From: Bodo saltans
Taxonomy: Eukaryota; Euglenozoa; Kinetoplastea; Eubodonida; Bodonidae
Assembly (NCBI GenBank): GCA_001460835.1
Contig: CYKH01001775.1
Coordinates: 1-40,368 of the forward strand
DNA: 40,368 bases
Direction of reading: 5' to 3'
The notes beneath the pieces are model-generated. The model ran no database searches, was not told the origin of the DNA, and saw only the letters and a program-made list of their open reading frames with translations. The position numbers and the translations under genes are program-made. Numbering within the stretch: the first letter of the stretch is position 1; every line of letters begins with the position of its first letter. Of this stretch, positions 10,060 to 18,592 are shown piece by piece.

Positions 10060-10305
10060 ATGTCATTCGCAACCATAGGCATACGGCTCACGAACAGTGG
10101 TGCCAATTATGCAGCTGATGTGTCAGTTACTGCGTCTGTTGTATTTGATCCGGCAAATCAAGTTTTTATAGTCGCTCCCTTAGCGACGACACCTCTAAAG
10201 GCAACGCCTGAAGGCGCACAAACGTCGGTCAGCGCTGTGCCGCCTTCTGCGCCAAATGATCAGTTTGCGGAAGATGAGGATGGGCTTGTGTTCAACGAAG
10301 TTTAA
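10060..10305 (+). CDS. Small uncharacterised protein (81 aa)
   Basis: I do not recognise this protein. Residues 1-50 look like a short beta-rich unit with alternating hydrophobic residues (GIRLTNSG, VSVTASVVFDP, VFIVAP). The C-terminal third is Pro/Ala-rich and then acidic, with an AEDEDG patch. There is no signal peptide or membrane span. It has its own strong acceptor 28 nt upstream with the ATG as first start, and a separate pyrimidine tract follows it before the next gene, so it behaves as a real small gene and not as a chance frame. Role unknown. Confidence 0.62.
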   Translation: MSFATIGIRLTNSGANYAADVSVTASVVFDPANQVFIVAPLATTPLKATPEGAQTSVSAVPPSAPNDQFAEDEDGLVFNEV

Positions 10306-10370
10306 TTTTTTTATTTTGTAGTCGCCTCTGACGACTTGACGCTGGTACTCAGCACTGCCTTCTCAAGGGT

Positions 10371-10407
10371 GGCTCCTCTTTTTTCTTTTGTTTTGTGAAC
10401 TTTCAAG
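10371..10407 (+). promoter_or_regulatory. Trans-splice acceptor of the 381-aa gene
   Basis: A CT-rich tract ends in AG at 10406-10407. A second T-run at about 10432-10444 lies only a few bases before the ATG at 10450 with no AG between them. If that second run were used, the first AG would fall inside the coding region and remove the N-terminus. Confidence 0.5.
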
Positions 10408-10449
10408 GCCAGAGAGTTTAAGAGACTTTCGCTTTTTTTTTTTTGCAAC

Positions 10450-11595
10450 ATGCTCGCGCTTCGCCGCTTTCCTACGGTGCATCAATGTCTGTCATCATCG
10501 TTTCACATGAATCTCCGCTCCAATACTACGAAGGCAAACTTGGACGACGGCACTGAACTTCGCGATGCACTTCTTACAAGCGCTCGAGCGACAACTTCGG
10601 CGTCGTCTTCCCACGCCACATTTTGCCAGCTCGTAGCACGCCGTTTGTGTACTGCCGCTGCTCCTTCTTCGTTGTCGTCGTCGGGTCTCGCGTCGGAGGT
10701 GAATACATCGTCCACTGACATTGCTGCATTCCAGCGGCGGGCACTTGATTGCGCTGCATGCAGGCCGATTCTTCACCTTTTATCAAGCGACCGGGATGCC
10801 CAGAGAGCATTGCCGCTTGCGCTCCTGCGTGACTTGAATTCGAAGAGGTCGAGTGCTTCTGAAGTGAAGTCGATTGCGACTGAACTTATGCACCAAATAG
10901 AAATGTTTTCGTCTTTGAGCAAAGGCGGCGAAAACGGTGGTCATTTATCATCAAATGAGGCACAGTTGTGGCGAATTTACGCTGCACTTTGTGGAGTGCA
11001 CGCGAGTACGGCTAGCATCGCCGATGCATCTCAAGGCTGCGGTGGAGGTCCCCTCCATGCGCAGCTTCACGATATTTGCTTCTGGGTTCGAGAGATGGCT
11101 GCGGCTCTGCGACGTGCTGGGGATCCACTCTCCCCAGCTCAGCGTGCCCTGGGCTCCGCGCTGCCGTTTATTCAGCACGCTGACACGGAGAGTGCGTTAA
11201 CGTTTCGCCGAACATTGTCTGCGATTTACAGCACCGAAAGCAACGCTAGCACTACGACTTATCTGTCCCCTGCTGCGAAGGTTCATTTTGTGTGTGCCGT
11301 TTGCGTTCCATTTGCTTTGACACATTTTGTTGTTTCGTACGTTGGTGGAGTTCGGCAACGGTTGGATGTGAAGACACTTGTCACCATCGTTGTTTGCGCG
11401 GTTGCAACCTATGTGCTGGTATTTCAGAAGAAAAGGAACAACACCGTGTCGCAAAGTGACGAAACAAAATCGGCGCGAGGAGTCGACGCCGATTTGCCTG
11501 GAAATAGAGGAAGTACTTCCTTGAACTCCGGTTCTACTGGCTCTGTTTCCACGATCAAAACATCGACGATTCTATCTGCTATTAATGAAAAATAG
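10450..11595 (+). CDS. Uncharacterised protein with C-terminal double membrane span
   Basis: This 381-residue protein is not recognised. The first 25 residues are rich in Arg, Ser and hydrophobics with no acids (MLALRRFPTVHQCLSSSF), compatible with a mitochondrial presequence, but that is not proven. Residues 30-270 are mostly helical, soluble and Ala/Ser-rich. Two close hydrophobic segments at about 277-300 and 307-326, joined by a short GGVRQRL loop, could form a hairpin that leaves both ends on the same membrane face. Residues 327-381 are a Ser/Thr-rich polar tail. Such a layout suits an organelle outer-membrane or ER protein. The family is unknown; the start is the first ATG after the acceptor at 10406-10407. 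Confidence 0.75.
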   Translation: MLALRRFPTVHQCLSSSFHMNLRSNTTKANLDDGTELRDALLTSARATTSASSSHATFCQLVARRLCTAAAPSSLSSSGLASEVNTSSTDIAAFQRRALDCAACRPILHLLSSDRDAQRALPLALLRDLNSKRSSASEVKSIATELMHQIEMFSSLSKGGENGGHLSSNEAQLWRIYAALCGVHASTASIADASQGCGGGPLHAQLHDICFWVREMAAALRRAGDPLSPAQRALGSALPFIQHADTESALTFRRTLSAIYSTESNASTTTYLSPAAKVHFVCAVCVPFALTHFVVSYVGGVRQRLDVKTLVTIVVCAVATYVLVFQKKRNNTVSQSDETKSARGVDADLPGNRGSTSLNSGSTGSVSTIKTSTILSAINEK

Positions 11596-11655
11596 GCGAA
11601 CACGTTCGGTCGGTGTCTTAGGCGTGTATTAATTATCCTGTTTGGGCTTCTACGG

Positions 11656-11703
11656 TTGATTTTCCTGATCCTCTTGTTTTATCGTGTGTCTTGGGTTGCA
11701 AAG
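11656..11703 (+). promoter_or_regulatory. Trans-splice acceptor deciding the start of the MYND gene
   Basis: A T-rich tract ends in AG at 11702-11703, with a further AG at 11708-11709. The open frame extends upstream through this tract without an ATG, so translation must begin at the ATG at 11713. Confidence 0.65.
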
Positions 11704-11712
11704 GTACAGCAA

Positions 11713-13509
11713 ATGAATATTCTCGATGTCCTTCAACGTGCGCAAGAAGTGTGCGCGTCTTGCGGCGTCAGAAAGCTTGATCTTCTCCTCTGCCCTTGTC
11801 GGCAAGTCCACTATTGCTCCACACCGTGCCAAGTGCAGCACTGGAAAACGCATCGACTTGTGTGCACCAAAGGGGTGACTTCAGAGGGGAAGCGGCCGCC
11901 GGTGAAACACTGCTATTATTGTGGAAGAGCGTCGTACCATATTCGAGGTTGTCAATGTGGACTTGCGTTCTATTGTGATGCACAGTGCCAAGCGAAGCAC
12001 TGGGGACAACATCGTAGAAATTGCTCGACTTGGGATGTAGACGTCGCCGATGCTACTGCAAATGCTGCTGCTGCTGTCGCAGTTAAGGACCCGAGAATTA
12101 TGCGTATTCGAAGGAAGGACGCAGAAGTGCAAACAGAAGGAGAAGTAGATGTTCGCGCAAAGATCCATTTGGATGCGATTGCTGCAGATTGGCGCACTGG
12201 CAGCCACTACGTAACGACCCAGCGACCCTCTGTTCGAATTACTGGAAACGCAGGAACCCACGAGGATGGCGAGGAGATCAGCGGATTCCACGGGGTCGCT
12301 GGTACACCGTCAGATGCAGCTCTCGCGCTCCAACGGCATGCTAGTGTGACCCTCGGCCCTCGTGATGAAGAGCAGATGCCTCAGCCGTCAGGGTCCACGC
12401 CGTCCCTTGAAGATGCGGCCGCGCTTCACCTCCTCGGCGTCGATGGCCTCTACAACAGCGTTATTATAGCCTCCACGCACACAAGCGACCATCCCACGAC
12501 GGACCACAACAACAACACCAACGCGACTTCTGATCAGCAGCATCCTCATCAAGTTGTCGAGGTGGATGGACGCGCACTCGCGTTAACAACGCCACCCTCC
12601 GGCTTTGAGTTCAGTGGTCTCCTCCCAACAGCTGGCGGTGACCTCTCCATCCGGACGGCCACATCAGATGGAGCTGCCGCAGGGAGGAGCCGAACGGCTG
12701 AAGGTTCTCACCGTGCAAACGGATCAGCGTCAGAGAGTGGTGGAAGTGGGCGACAACTTATGACGTCAAAGGCCCTTGCTGCGCATCGCGTTCACCGAGA
12801 GCGCGTTGCCTCTGTTACTGAGGCCAGCAACAGCAGTGATGGCAATGTCAACAGCGCAGCAGAACAACTTCTCGCAAAGATGACACCCGTCAACCCGTTG
12901 AACATCGATGCGGTTAATGCGCAGCGCACTGACATTCCCCCTCCCGCTGGCGGTGCGTTTGTGTCATCATCGACGTCGTTCCATCGTCTTGCGCCAGCGT
13001 CCAGCGGTCACCCTCGTCGCGGAGAATCTGACTCAGTAGTTGATGCGTTGCAGCCCACTGCAAGCTTTGTTATCCAACACAACACAGCCGCATCACCTTC
13101 CAATGCTCTGACGAGAAAGGGAACAGTCATGTCCAACGTGCTTTCTGGCGCTGCAGCGCACCTGAATCGCAGCCGTAGCGGTGCGAGTGGTGTGTTTGCA
13201 CAATCTAGCAGCCGCATGTTCATCAACCATCAACAACCGGATGCGAAAACGGCACAGCTGCAGCGTGAACTCGAAGAGGCCATCGAAGAGTTTGTCATGG
13301 ACGAAGAGGAGGAGCGCCTTGACATTGCCAACGACAGAATCGCACAACTGTCCACCATGGAAACCGTTGTCAAGAGGTTTTTGTTTATGGAATCGGCCAA
13401 GCTGGTGGGAGTGGAGGAAGAATCAGCGAGACTAGAGCTCTTGACGCAGTACAACTTATGGCTGCGAACGTCTGCAATGGTTGCGTTTCGACGGGTTAGA
13501 AAAAGTTAA
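11713..13509 (+). CDS. Double MYND-type zinc-finger protein
   Basis: This 598-residue protein has two zinc fingers at its N-terminus. Finger 1 uses C14, C17, C27, C29, C35, C39, H47 and C51; finger 2 uses C67, C70, C80, C82, C88, C92, H100 and C104. Both carry the YC-x3-CQ-x3-HW signature of MYND domains, which bind proline-containing partner peptides. In both, the third pair is C-x-C where the classical spacing is C-x2-C. Residues 105-500 are low-complexity, Ser/Thr/Asn/His-rich and probably disordered. Residues 510-598 are an acidic, Leu-rich helical region (EELEEAIEEF type) ending in a basic tail. No SET or other enzymatic domain is present, so it is probably an adaptor or scaffold. The only earlier starts are non-ATG codons inside the splice tract. 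Confidence 0.85.
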   Translation: MNILDVLQRAQEVCASCGVRKLDLLLCPCRQVHYCSTPCQVQHWKTHRLVCTKGVTSEGKRPPVKHCYYCGRASYHIRGCQCGLAFYCDAQCQAKHWGQHRRNCSTWDVDVADATANAAAAVAVKDPRIMRIRRKDAEVQTEGEVDVRAKIHLDAIAADWRTGSHYVTTQRPSVRITGNAGTHEDGEEISGFHGVAGTPSDAALALQRHASVTLGPRDEEQMPQPSGSTPSLEDAAALHLLGVDGLYNSVIIASTHTSDHPTTDHNNNTNATSDQQHPHQVVEVDGRALALTTPPSGFEFSGLLPTAGGDLSIRTATSDGAAAGRSRTAEGSHRANGSASESGGSGRQLMTSKALAAHRVHRERVASVTEASNSSDGNVNSAAEQLLAKMTPVNPLNIDAVNAQRTDIPPPAGGAFVSSSTSFHRLAPASSGHPRRGESDSVVDALQPTASFVIQHNTAASPSNALTRKGTVMSNVLSGAAAHLNRSRSGASGVFAQSSSRMFINHQQPDAKTAQLQRELEEAIEEFVMDEEEERLDIANDRIAQLSTMETVVKRFLFMESAKLVGVEEESARLELLTQYNLWLRTSAMVAFRRVRKS

Positions 13510-13621
13510 AGGCTGTCCTTTTTGTAGCATTCAGTTTCTTGTGTATGTATTTGCCAAATAAAGCTTGCCAAACTGTTGTATGAAGTATTTGCGTTATTTG
13601 CTGCCTTTTTTGTTATTGCGC

Positions 13622-13657
13622 TTTGTTCATTTTTTCTTACTAAACACGATTTTATAG
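13622..13657 (+). promoter_or_regulatory. Trans-splice acceptor of the 7TM gene
   Basis: A T-rich tract ends in AG at 13656-13657, with further AGs at 13662-13663 and 13668-13669. The first ATG after all of these is at 13703. Confidence 0.55.
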
Positions 13658-13702
13658 TTGTAGTTCCAGTGGATTTGCTTCTTTTTCGTTGAATTGAACA
13701 TC

Positions 13703-15478
13703 ATGAGTGACCCCTGGCCGTGGCCCATGACCCCCACTGGCAGCGTCTACTGCCCTGTACCAGCAATTGAGGGCTTCTTTGCCCCTTTCGCAAGCAGATG
13801 GACAACGCCATACCCCTTGGTGAAGATTGTATGGAACCGCTATCCTATCCCGCACCACAACGACACCATCACCACGTTAGCTCTAACTTCATCACTTGCA
13901 ACAGGCATTGGGCAGATTCGGGTCAGCGACGTGCATGTTAATACGTTTCTCCAAAAACTGGAGTCCCTCTCCATTGCCTTCGGCAACAGTAGCAGCAATG
14001 CCACAACAACAACGGCAGCTCCACCATCACTTCTCTGGCCCGGTGTCATTAACGCGAACTTCTGCGCCTACGGCTACACGTTTATTCTGGAAGCCATCAC
14101 AGGGTACTTGCTATCCGCCATAGCAATGGGCTGCTTTATTGCGCTTGTTGTGCGCACGTCACGCCACACGAACCGGAAACTGTTGTTCTTCTTACTCTTT
14201 ACGGTTGGTGTCACGCGTGGTTTGTTTGGTCACTTAGCCGCCAATCGCATCGGGATGGTGAACTCCTACTACGAGATGAACAACTACATTGGATGGTTCT
14301 TTGATTGGACAATCCCATTGAGCATGCTTGGTGACCTGCTCATGTCATATCTCGACTTCCTCTTGACATTCTTCTGGCTTCAGTTTATCGCGCCGAGGTG
14401 GTCACGGAGTCATTGGGGGACGTTCGTCCCAGTCGCTTCTGTGATGCTGACGCTGCTGATTTCCATCGTGGTGTTCCTGACAGACTGGCACCAGTTGCAC
14501 TCCGACAACGACGGCAACAATGACGGCGGTGGCGACATTGAGGCGGCGAGTGATCGCGACGATGCGTATAATGGAGGAAATATCTACTATCGTTCCTTGG
14601 CATACATCTCATCACTGTTACTTGTGTCTTCTGTCCTGCACAGTATTGTGGTAGTGAGATTGCTGCGAGATCTGATCACCCATCAAGCTGCTCTGCAGGA
14701 ACTTAGCCCGAAGATGCGCCAGAACATGACTGCTGTTGGTGTCATTGGATTTCTGAGTGTCCTCTCCGGGATTATGCGAGGTGTGGTGCTCCTGGGCCAT
14801 ATTTCGAGACTCTCCATTTTTCTGGATGGCCAGTTGAGTTTCGACAATCCAGAGTTCTTCACCGTGTACCTCATTGGTTTCATGAACATGCCGTGTCTTG
14901 CTATTTGCGTGGCGTTTTTTCACCTATCGTGGAAGCTCATTTCCTCCGGCGAGATGGACGACGACGACTGCATCGGCAGCGATGGCGCCTACAGCGTTGT
15001 CGACGAGGGGGATGGAGTGCGGATCTCACTGATTGCCGGCCGCTATGCGTACCGCATGAACAGCAGCAACTTTGGTGGTGGTGGACGACACGTTGGTGAT
15101 TCATTTGCTTCAAATGGCAGTGGCTATGGCGGTGGTCCAACAACAGGCACCGAAATCGACTCTACTAGCTATCCGTCTGAGTCCTTTAACGCAGGACAGG
15201 GTGGAACTGCATCTGCTGCCACTTCTGGGAACTTTGGGGGGAATAGTAGCAGCAACACGTCAAACCTTGTTGCTGACAATGGTGCGACACCTGTGAGAGG
15301 GTCGAGTTCAAGGGGCATTGCAACTAGTGCGGCAATGTTCGCTGGGACTCGCGGTCCGGGTGCTGGCTTTATTGTGTCAGGAAACACGCCTCAGGGCAGT
15401 AGATCCCGACGTGAGCTAAAAAGCGAGCGAGCAATTCCAAAGGCGAACTCAGTAGACGAAACCGAAGAGAATCATTAG
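13703..15478 (+). CDS. Seven-transmembrane receptor-like protein
   Basis: This 591-residue protein has seven hydrophobic spans at about 121-151, 160-182, 200-233, 241-263, 298-321, 342-368 and 385-411. The roughly 118-residue N-terminal region carries potential N-glycosylation sites (NSSSNAT). The loops after spans 1, 3 and 5 are basic (RTSRHTNRK, APRWSRSHW, RLLRDLITH) and the loop after span 4 is acidic. The positive-inside rule therefore places the N-terminus outside and the long Gly/Ser-rich tail (415-591) inside, the topology of a GPCR. DRY-like and NPxxY-like motifs are absent. Faint resemblance to THH1/TOM1/TOM3-GPR137-type proteins is only an impression. The ATG at 13703 is chosen because the frame upstream contains only a TTG. 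Confidence 0.78.
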   Translation: MSDPWPWPMTPTGSVYCPVPAIEGFFAPFASRWTTPYPLVKIVWNRYPIPHHNDTITTLALTSSLATGIGQIRVSDVHVNTFLQKLESLSIAFGNSSSNATTTTAAPPSLLWPGVINANFCAYGYTFILEAITGYLLSAIAMGCFIALVVRTSRHTNRKLLFFLLFTVGVTRGLFGHLAANRIGMVNSYYEMNNYIGWFFDWTIPLSMLGDLLMSYLDFLLTFFWLQFIAPRWSRSHWGTFVPVASVMLTLLISIVVFLTDWHQLHSDNDGNNDGGGDIEAASDRDDAYNGGNIYYRSLAYISSLLLVSSVLHSIVVVRLLRDLITHQAALQELSPKMRQNMTAVGVIGFLSVLSGIMRGVVLLGHISRLSIFLDGQLSFDNPEFFTVYLIGFMNMPCLAICVAFFHLSWKLISSGEMDDDDCIGSDGAYSVVDEGDGVRISLIAGRYAYRMNSSNFGGGGRHVGDSFASNGSGYGGGPTTGTEIDSTSYPSESFNAGQGGTASAATSGNFGGNSSSNTSNLVADNGATPVRGSSSRGIATSAAMFAGTRGPGAGFIVSGNTPQGSRSRRELKSERAIPKANSVDETEENH

Positions 15479-15620
15479 CAGTGTTGAGTTGTGTTTTCTT
15501 GTTAATCGTTGCACACAATTGAATGTTGCCCAAAATATTGAACGACACGCGTCCCCCAACACCCCAAATTACAAGAGGATTGCGCAAAGCTTGTTTTGCT
15601 TTGTGAGTAGTCTTAGAGAG

Positions 15621-15645
15621 TTTTCTTCAACTTTTTTTTTTACAG
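15621..15645 (+). promoter_or_regulatory. Trans-splice acceptor of the 783-aa gene
   Basis: A textbook pyrimidine tract ends in TTTACAG with AG at 15644-15645. It lies 12 nt before the ATG at 15658. Confidence 0.7.
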
Positions 15646-15657
15646 CAACTGAAAAGT

Positions 15658-18009
15658 ATGCCACAACTCCTTCAAAGCATTAACGTGACAGTGCTTGTCT
15701 CAATCGGCAACACCGACACTGCGACGGCCGAATCGGACAATCAACATATTTTTTCTGTCGACGATCTTATTGTTTGCACGATACAGAACGAGCTGCAGCG
15801 TGCCACAGGAGGAGGAGTTCGGGCTGCTGGATTGCCCCACACGCTCGACCGACCATCTACTCCCCCACCTAACGGTGAAGATATTGCAAGCGCACACTCC
15901 ACGCCTATTCAGACACCGCGACGTGGCGGCAGTCGTTATCCGCAGCAAGGTCTCTCGTCCGAGATGTTAGGTGGTGAGGCAGTTCAGCATGCGGCGTTGA
16001 TTCCATTAGCCCCACTGATGCATCATTATGGGACAACATCAACAAGTGCAAAGCGTACAACCTCTGGAACGTTATTAGAACATAGCACCACTGCGTCCGG
16101 CCAGCAGCAGCCATCATCTGCTCAATGCACCTCGGTTCGAGTGCTACATCGTAAAATTCCACTTACGTCGACGTCACGTGCGGGCGATGACGTAGCGATC
16201 ACTCTTGAGCTTGCTTCATTGTCCTCTCAACGCTCTTCTGCTCAGCACGCAGCACGCGGTGGATCATCTTCGTCAGGTTCTGCTCCTTCTTCCAAAGGAC
16301 GCAAAGAAGTCCTTGCTCTTCCCTCCATCGCAATCTCCTCTGCAGTCAATGAGTGGAATCGAAAACGTGTCAGTGGAATTGGTGGCCCACGAGAGTGGCA
16401 GCATGTGCTAGGAAAGACTGTGGATGTGAATAGCATGGTGCAGTCCAACTCCGGCGACTACAACAACAATAGTGGCACAAGTCAACAACTACGTGCCATC
16501 ATTGACGTGTTTATTTCTTGTGAGCCAACAAAGCTGACCGAGTGCCATCTTTCCGCTTTAGTAGATACCTCCCCATCCCCCTCAAACATGAGCGTCAACG
16601 ACAGTACTTGCTCGAACACGTCAACACTTAGGAGCGGCGTGAGTGGGCGCGGCGGTGGAAGCAATAGTCATGCACCTGTTGTCGGGAATCACTTTCCCTC
16701 ACGCTTTTGGGAAGACGCGTTTGCTGTTCACCACGCTCATGTGTACATCGCTGTGTATCGGCCGACCATCAACATTCTTGGGCGTGAATTCGATGCCGCG
16801 GTGGAGGAGCTTGTGACCATAGAGGCCTTGTTGAATCAACAGCTGAGTGAAAAGGACGCTGTGATCGAGGCACTCGAAAAGCAACAGCATCAACAACATG
16901 CGGAAGCCGTCCTTGTGGTGGGAGATCAGCAATCCATAGGTATTGTAAACCTTCCCGCCCAACGTTTGGCAAACGACGACAACGGCGAAGATTCACAGCA
17001 CTCGCCAATGGCAACCTTTAGCTTGCTGAAGCACAAAGACACTGAAATATTTCTTCTCCGTGCACGTATTGCGGCGATGGAGGCATCAAGGGCGGCCGAG
17101 ATCAAATCGTTCCGCGACGAAGTTGCCATCCTGCGTGAGAGCCGCCAACGGGCGGTGAAGGAGCGTGTTCAACGTGCTGCAACGTCAAGGAGATTGGCGC
17201 TTGCAATGGCGCGCAGTGGTGCTGGTGGTCAAGCAGCGCTGCCGATACCGTTCGCAAACAGGTTTTCATCTGCATCACCTGGACTTACTCTGCGGAACCC
17301 ATCGAAAACTCCTACCACACTACGCAACGCATCGCCAGCAGGTTCACTAGGTCGAGCAGCATCCCCATACGTGGCGTCAGGTGCTTCGTCTTCTCCTAGG
17401 GCCGGTTCCACACAAAGTGCGCGTGGTCGTGAGCGTCAGCAACAACCTCAACCAACTCTTTCAAGTGCAGTACCACCGGCAAAAGGTGGCGCTCTTCCTC
17501 CAGCAAGTGGAGTGCGGCACATTGACCCCGCAGAACGTGACGAACGCCTTCGCAAACTAGAAGAAAGCTACGCCAAGTTGCAAGTGCGGCATGCTGCCGC
17601 TCGAGAAACAGCTAATGTTCTCGGAGTAGGGAGTGCATCTGCAGCGGATTATTTGCACGCAGCTGTGACGAACACATTGGGTCCAAGAACTAGCAGTCAA
17701 CTGCGCGGGGCCAGTCCAGCGCGAGGTCCTAGTGCCACAGCGGCCGGTGATGCGGCTTCAGCTGCATCCGCTCAGCGGCGCAATATTTCTCCCTTACGCG
17801 TTCCAAAAGTTGTACCTGGGCTGAAACTCTCAAACGAGCAGCTAGTCGAAGCATCGAAGGATCCCTCGACTCCAACAGCTCCTGCAAAAGTCAACCCGCT
17901 GATGGCGGGCACCAGCCCCCTCCGACGTGATGCGTCTCCTGCTGCAAGGCCAAAGCATTCACTCTTGCGAACATCACCAATGAGAATTTCCGAAACACGA
18001 ACATTTTAG
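15658..18009 (+). CDS. Coiled-coil protein with Ser-Pro-rich C-terminus
   Basis: This 783-residue protein is not assigned to a family. The first 375 residues alternate short structured stretches (1-40, about 160-185, 282-300, 350-380) with long Ser/Gln/Gly-rich loops, as if a beta-rich head were expanded by insertions. Coiled-coil helices follow at about 382-415 and 454-520 (TEIFLLRARIAAMEASR type). Residues 520-783 are basic and low-complexity, with repeated Ser-Pro sites in an Arg context (RNASP, RAASP, RGASP, RNISP, GTSPLRR, RDASP, RTSPMR), as in microtubule or centrosomal proteins controlled by proline-directed kinases. A beta head followed by a coiled coil would fit an XRCC4-fold protein such as CCDC61/VFL3, but that is speculation. 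The start is the first ATG after the acceptor. Confidence 0.8.
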   Translation: MPQLLQSINVTVLVSIGNTDTATAESDNQHIFSVDDLIVCTIQNELQRATGGGVRAAGLPHTLDRPSTPPPNGEDIASAHSTPIQTPRRGGSRYPQQGLSSEMLGGEAVQHAALIPLAPLMHHYGTTSTSAKRTTSGTLLEHSTTASGQQQPSSAQCTSVRVLHRKIPLTSTSRAGDDVAITLELASLSSQRSSAQHAARGGSSSSGSAPSSKGRKEVLALPSIAISSAVNEWNRKRVSGIGGPREWQHVLGKTVDVNSMVQSNSGDYNNNSGTSQQLRAIIDVFISCEPTKLTECHLSALVDTSPSPSNMSVNDSTCSNTSTLRSGVSGRGGGSNSHAPVVGNHFPSRFWEDAFAVHHAHVYIAVYRPTINILGREFDAAVEELVTIEALLNQQLSEKDAVIEALEKQQHQQHAEAVLVVGDQQSIGIVNLPAQRLANDDNGEDSQHSPMATFSLLKHKDTEIFLLRARIAAMEASRAAEIKSFRDEVAILRESRQRAVKERVQRAATSRRLALAMARSGAGGQAALPIPFANRFSSASPGLTLRNPSKTPTTLRNASPAGSLGRAASPYVASGASSSPRAGSTQSARGRERQQQPQPTLSSAVPPAKGGALPPASGVRHIDPAERDERLRKLEESYAKLQVRHAAARETANVLGVGSASAADYLHAAVTNTLGPRTSSQLRGASPARGPSATAAGDAASAASAQRRNISPLRVPKVVPGLKLSNEQLVEASKDPSTPTAPAKVNPLMAGTSPLRRDASPAARPKHSLLRTSPMRISETRTF

Positions 18010-18053
18010 TGCAACGAGAAGGCGAAGAAGATATCCAACAAACAAAAACTCAG

Positions 18054-18069
18054 CTTTGTTTTTTTATAG
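18054..18069 (+). promoter_or_regulatory. Possible trans-splice acceptor for a small ORF
   Basis: A T-run ends in ATAG with AG at 18068-18069. The first ATG downstream is the start of the 60-codon frame at 18163. Confidence 0.4.
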
Positions 18070-18162
18070 GAACAAACAGCTGTATCGTGCTTCGAGCGTT
18101 AGTGGATATAACTCGACCTTTCGGTAGTCAAAGGATCTTTAGGTTTTTGGAACCTGTAAAGA

Positions 18163-18345
18163 ATGATCCCCCTTCTTGTTACCTTGCTCCTTTCTGTCCT
18201 TTGTAGATTGAATTCCAAAACAGAAATCATTCAAGAAGTGAACTTTTTCGGGGAACGCCACCGTGCAAACCTAACTGATGGACTTGAAACAACTCTTCGG
18301 GGTGAAATAGTTTCGCGATTTACAGCTGTCCTTTTTGTCCTTTGA
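18163..18345 (+). CDS. Candidate small membrane or secreted peptide (60 aa)
   Basis: A 60-codon ATG frame sits in an unusually long spacer. It opens with a signal-like hydrophobic segment (MIPLLVTLLLSVLCRL), followed by a polar stretch with one NLT glycosylation sequon and a hydrophobic end. It is the first ATG after the tract and AG at 18068-18069. Against it: short length, no recognisable family, and random frames in T-rich DNA often look hydrophobic. Treat as possible only. Confidence 0.28.
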   Translation: MIPLLVTLLLSVLCRLNSKTEIIQEVNFFGERHRANLTDGLETTLRGEIVSRFTAVLFVL

Positions 18346-18548
18346 TACTTTGACGTTAGAGAGGGAGAGTTAGACAATATCTACCAGATAGTATTTTTTT
18401 TTTGTGTGTGCGTTTGATATGACCTCGAGCATCAGGACAATTTGCTGTCTGTGCACCGTTTCCTAGAGTTTTTTTTTTCCCGCGGATTACAACCAACGAG
18501 CTCTTTTTTTACCTCGTGTTATTGTTGTGCTTGTATCATTTGCTGCAG

Positions 18549-18575
18549 TTTTTTTCACACTATTTCTTGGGTAAG
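18549..18575 (+). promoter_or_regulatory. Trans-splice acceptor of the 545-aa gene
   Basis: A T-rich tract ends in AG at 18574-18575, and an earlier TGCTGCAG ends at 18548. Both precede the ATG at 18593 with no ATG between. Confidence 0.55.
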
Positions 18576-18592
18576 TTTGAACAAAGTCCAAC

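Larger units (their letters stand above)
18010..18592. other. Long intergenic spacer with several pyrimidine tracts
   Basis: This 583-nt spacer holds three or more separate T/C tracts (near 18054-18069, 18391-18402 and 18549-18575). It also contains a 60-codon open frame listed separately. Multiple tracts in one spacer suggest either alternative processing or an extra small gene. Confidence 0.5.
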
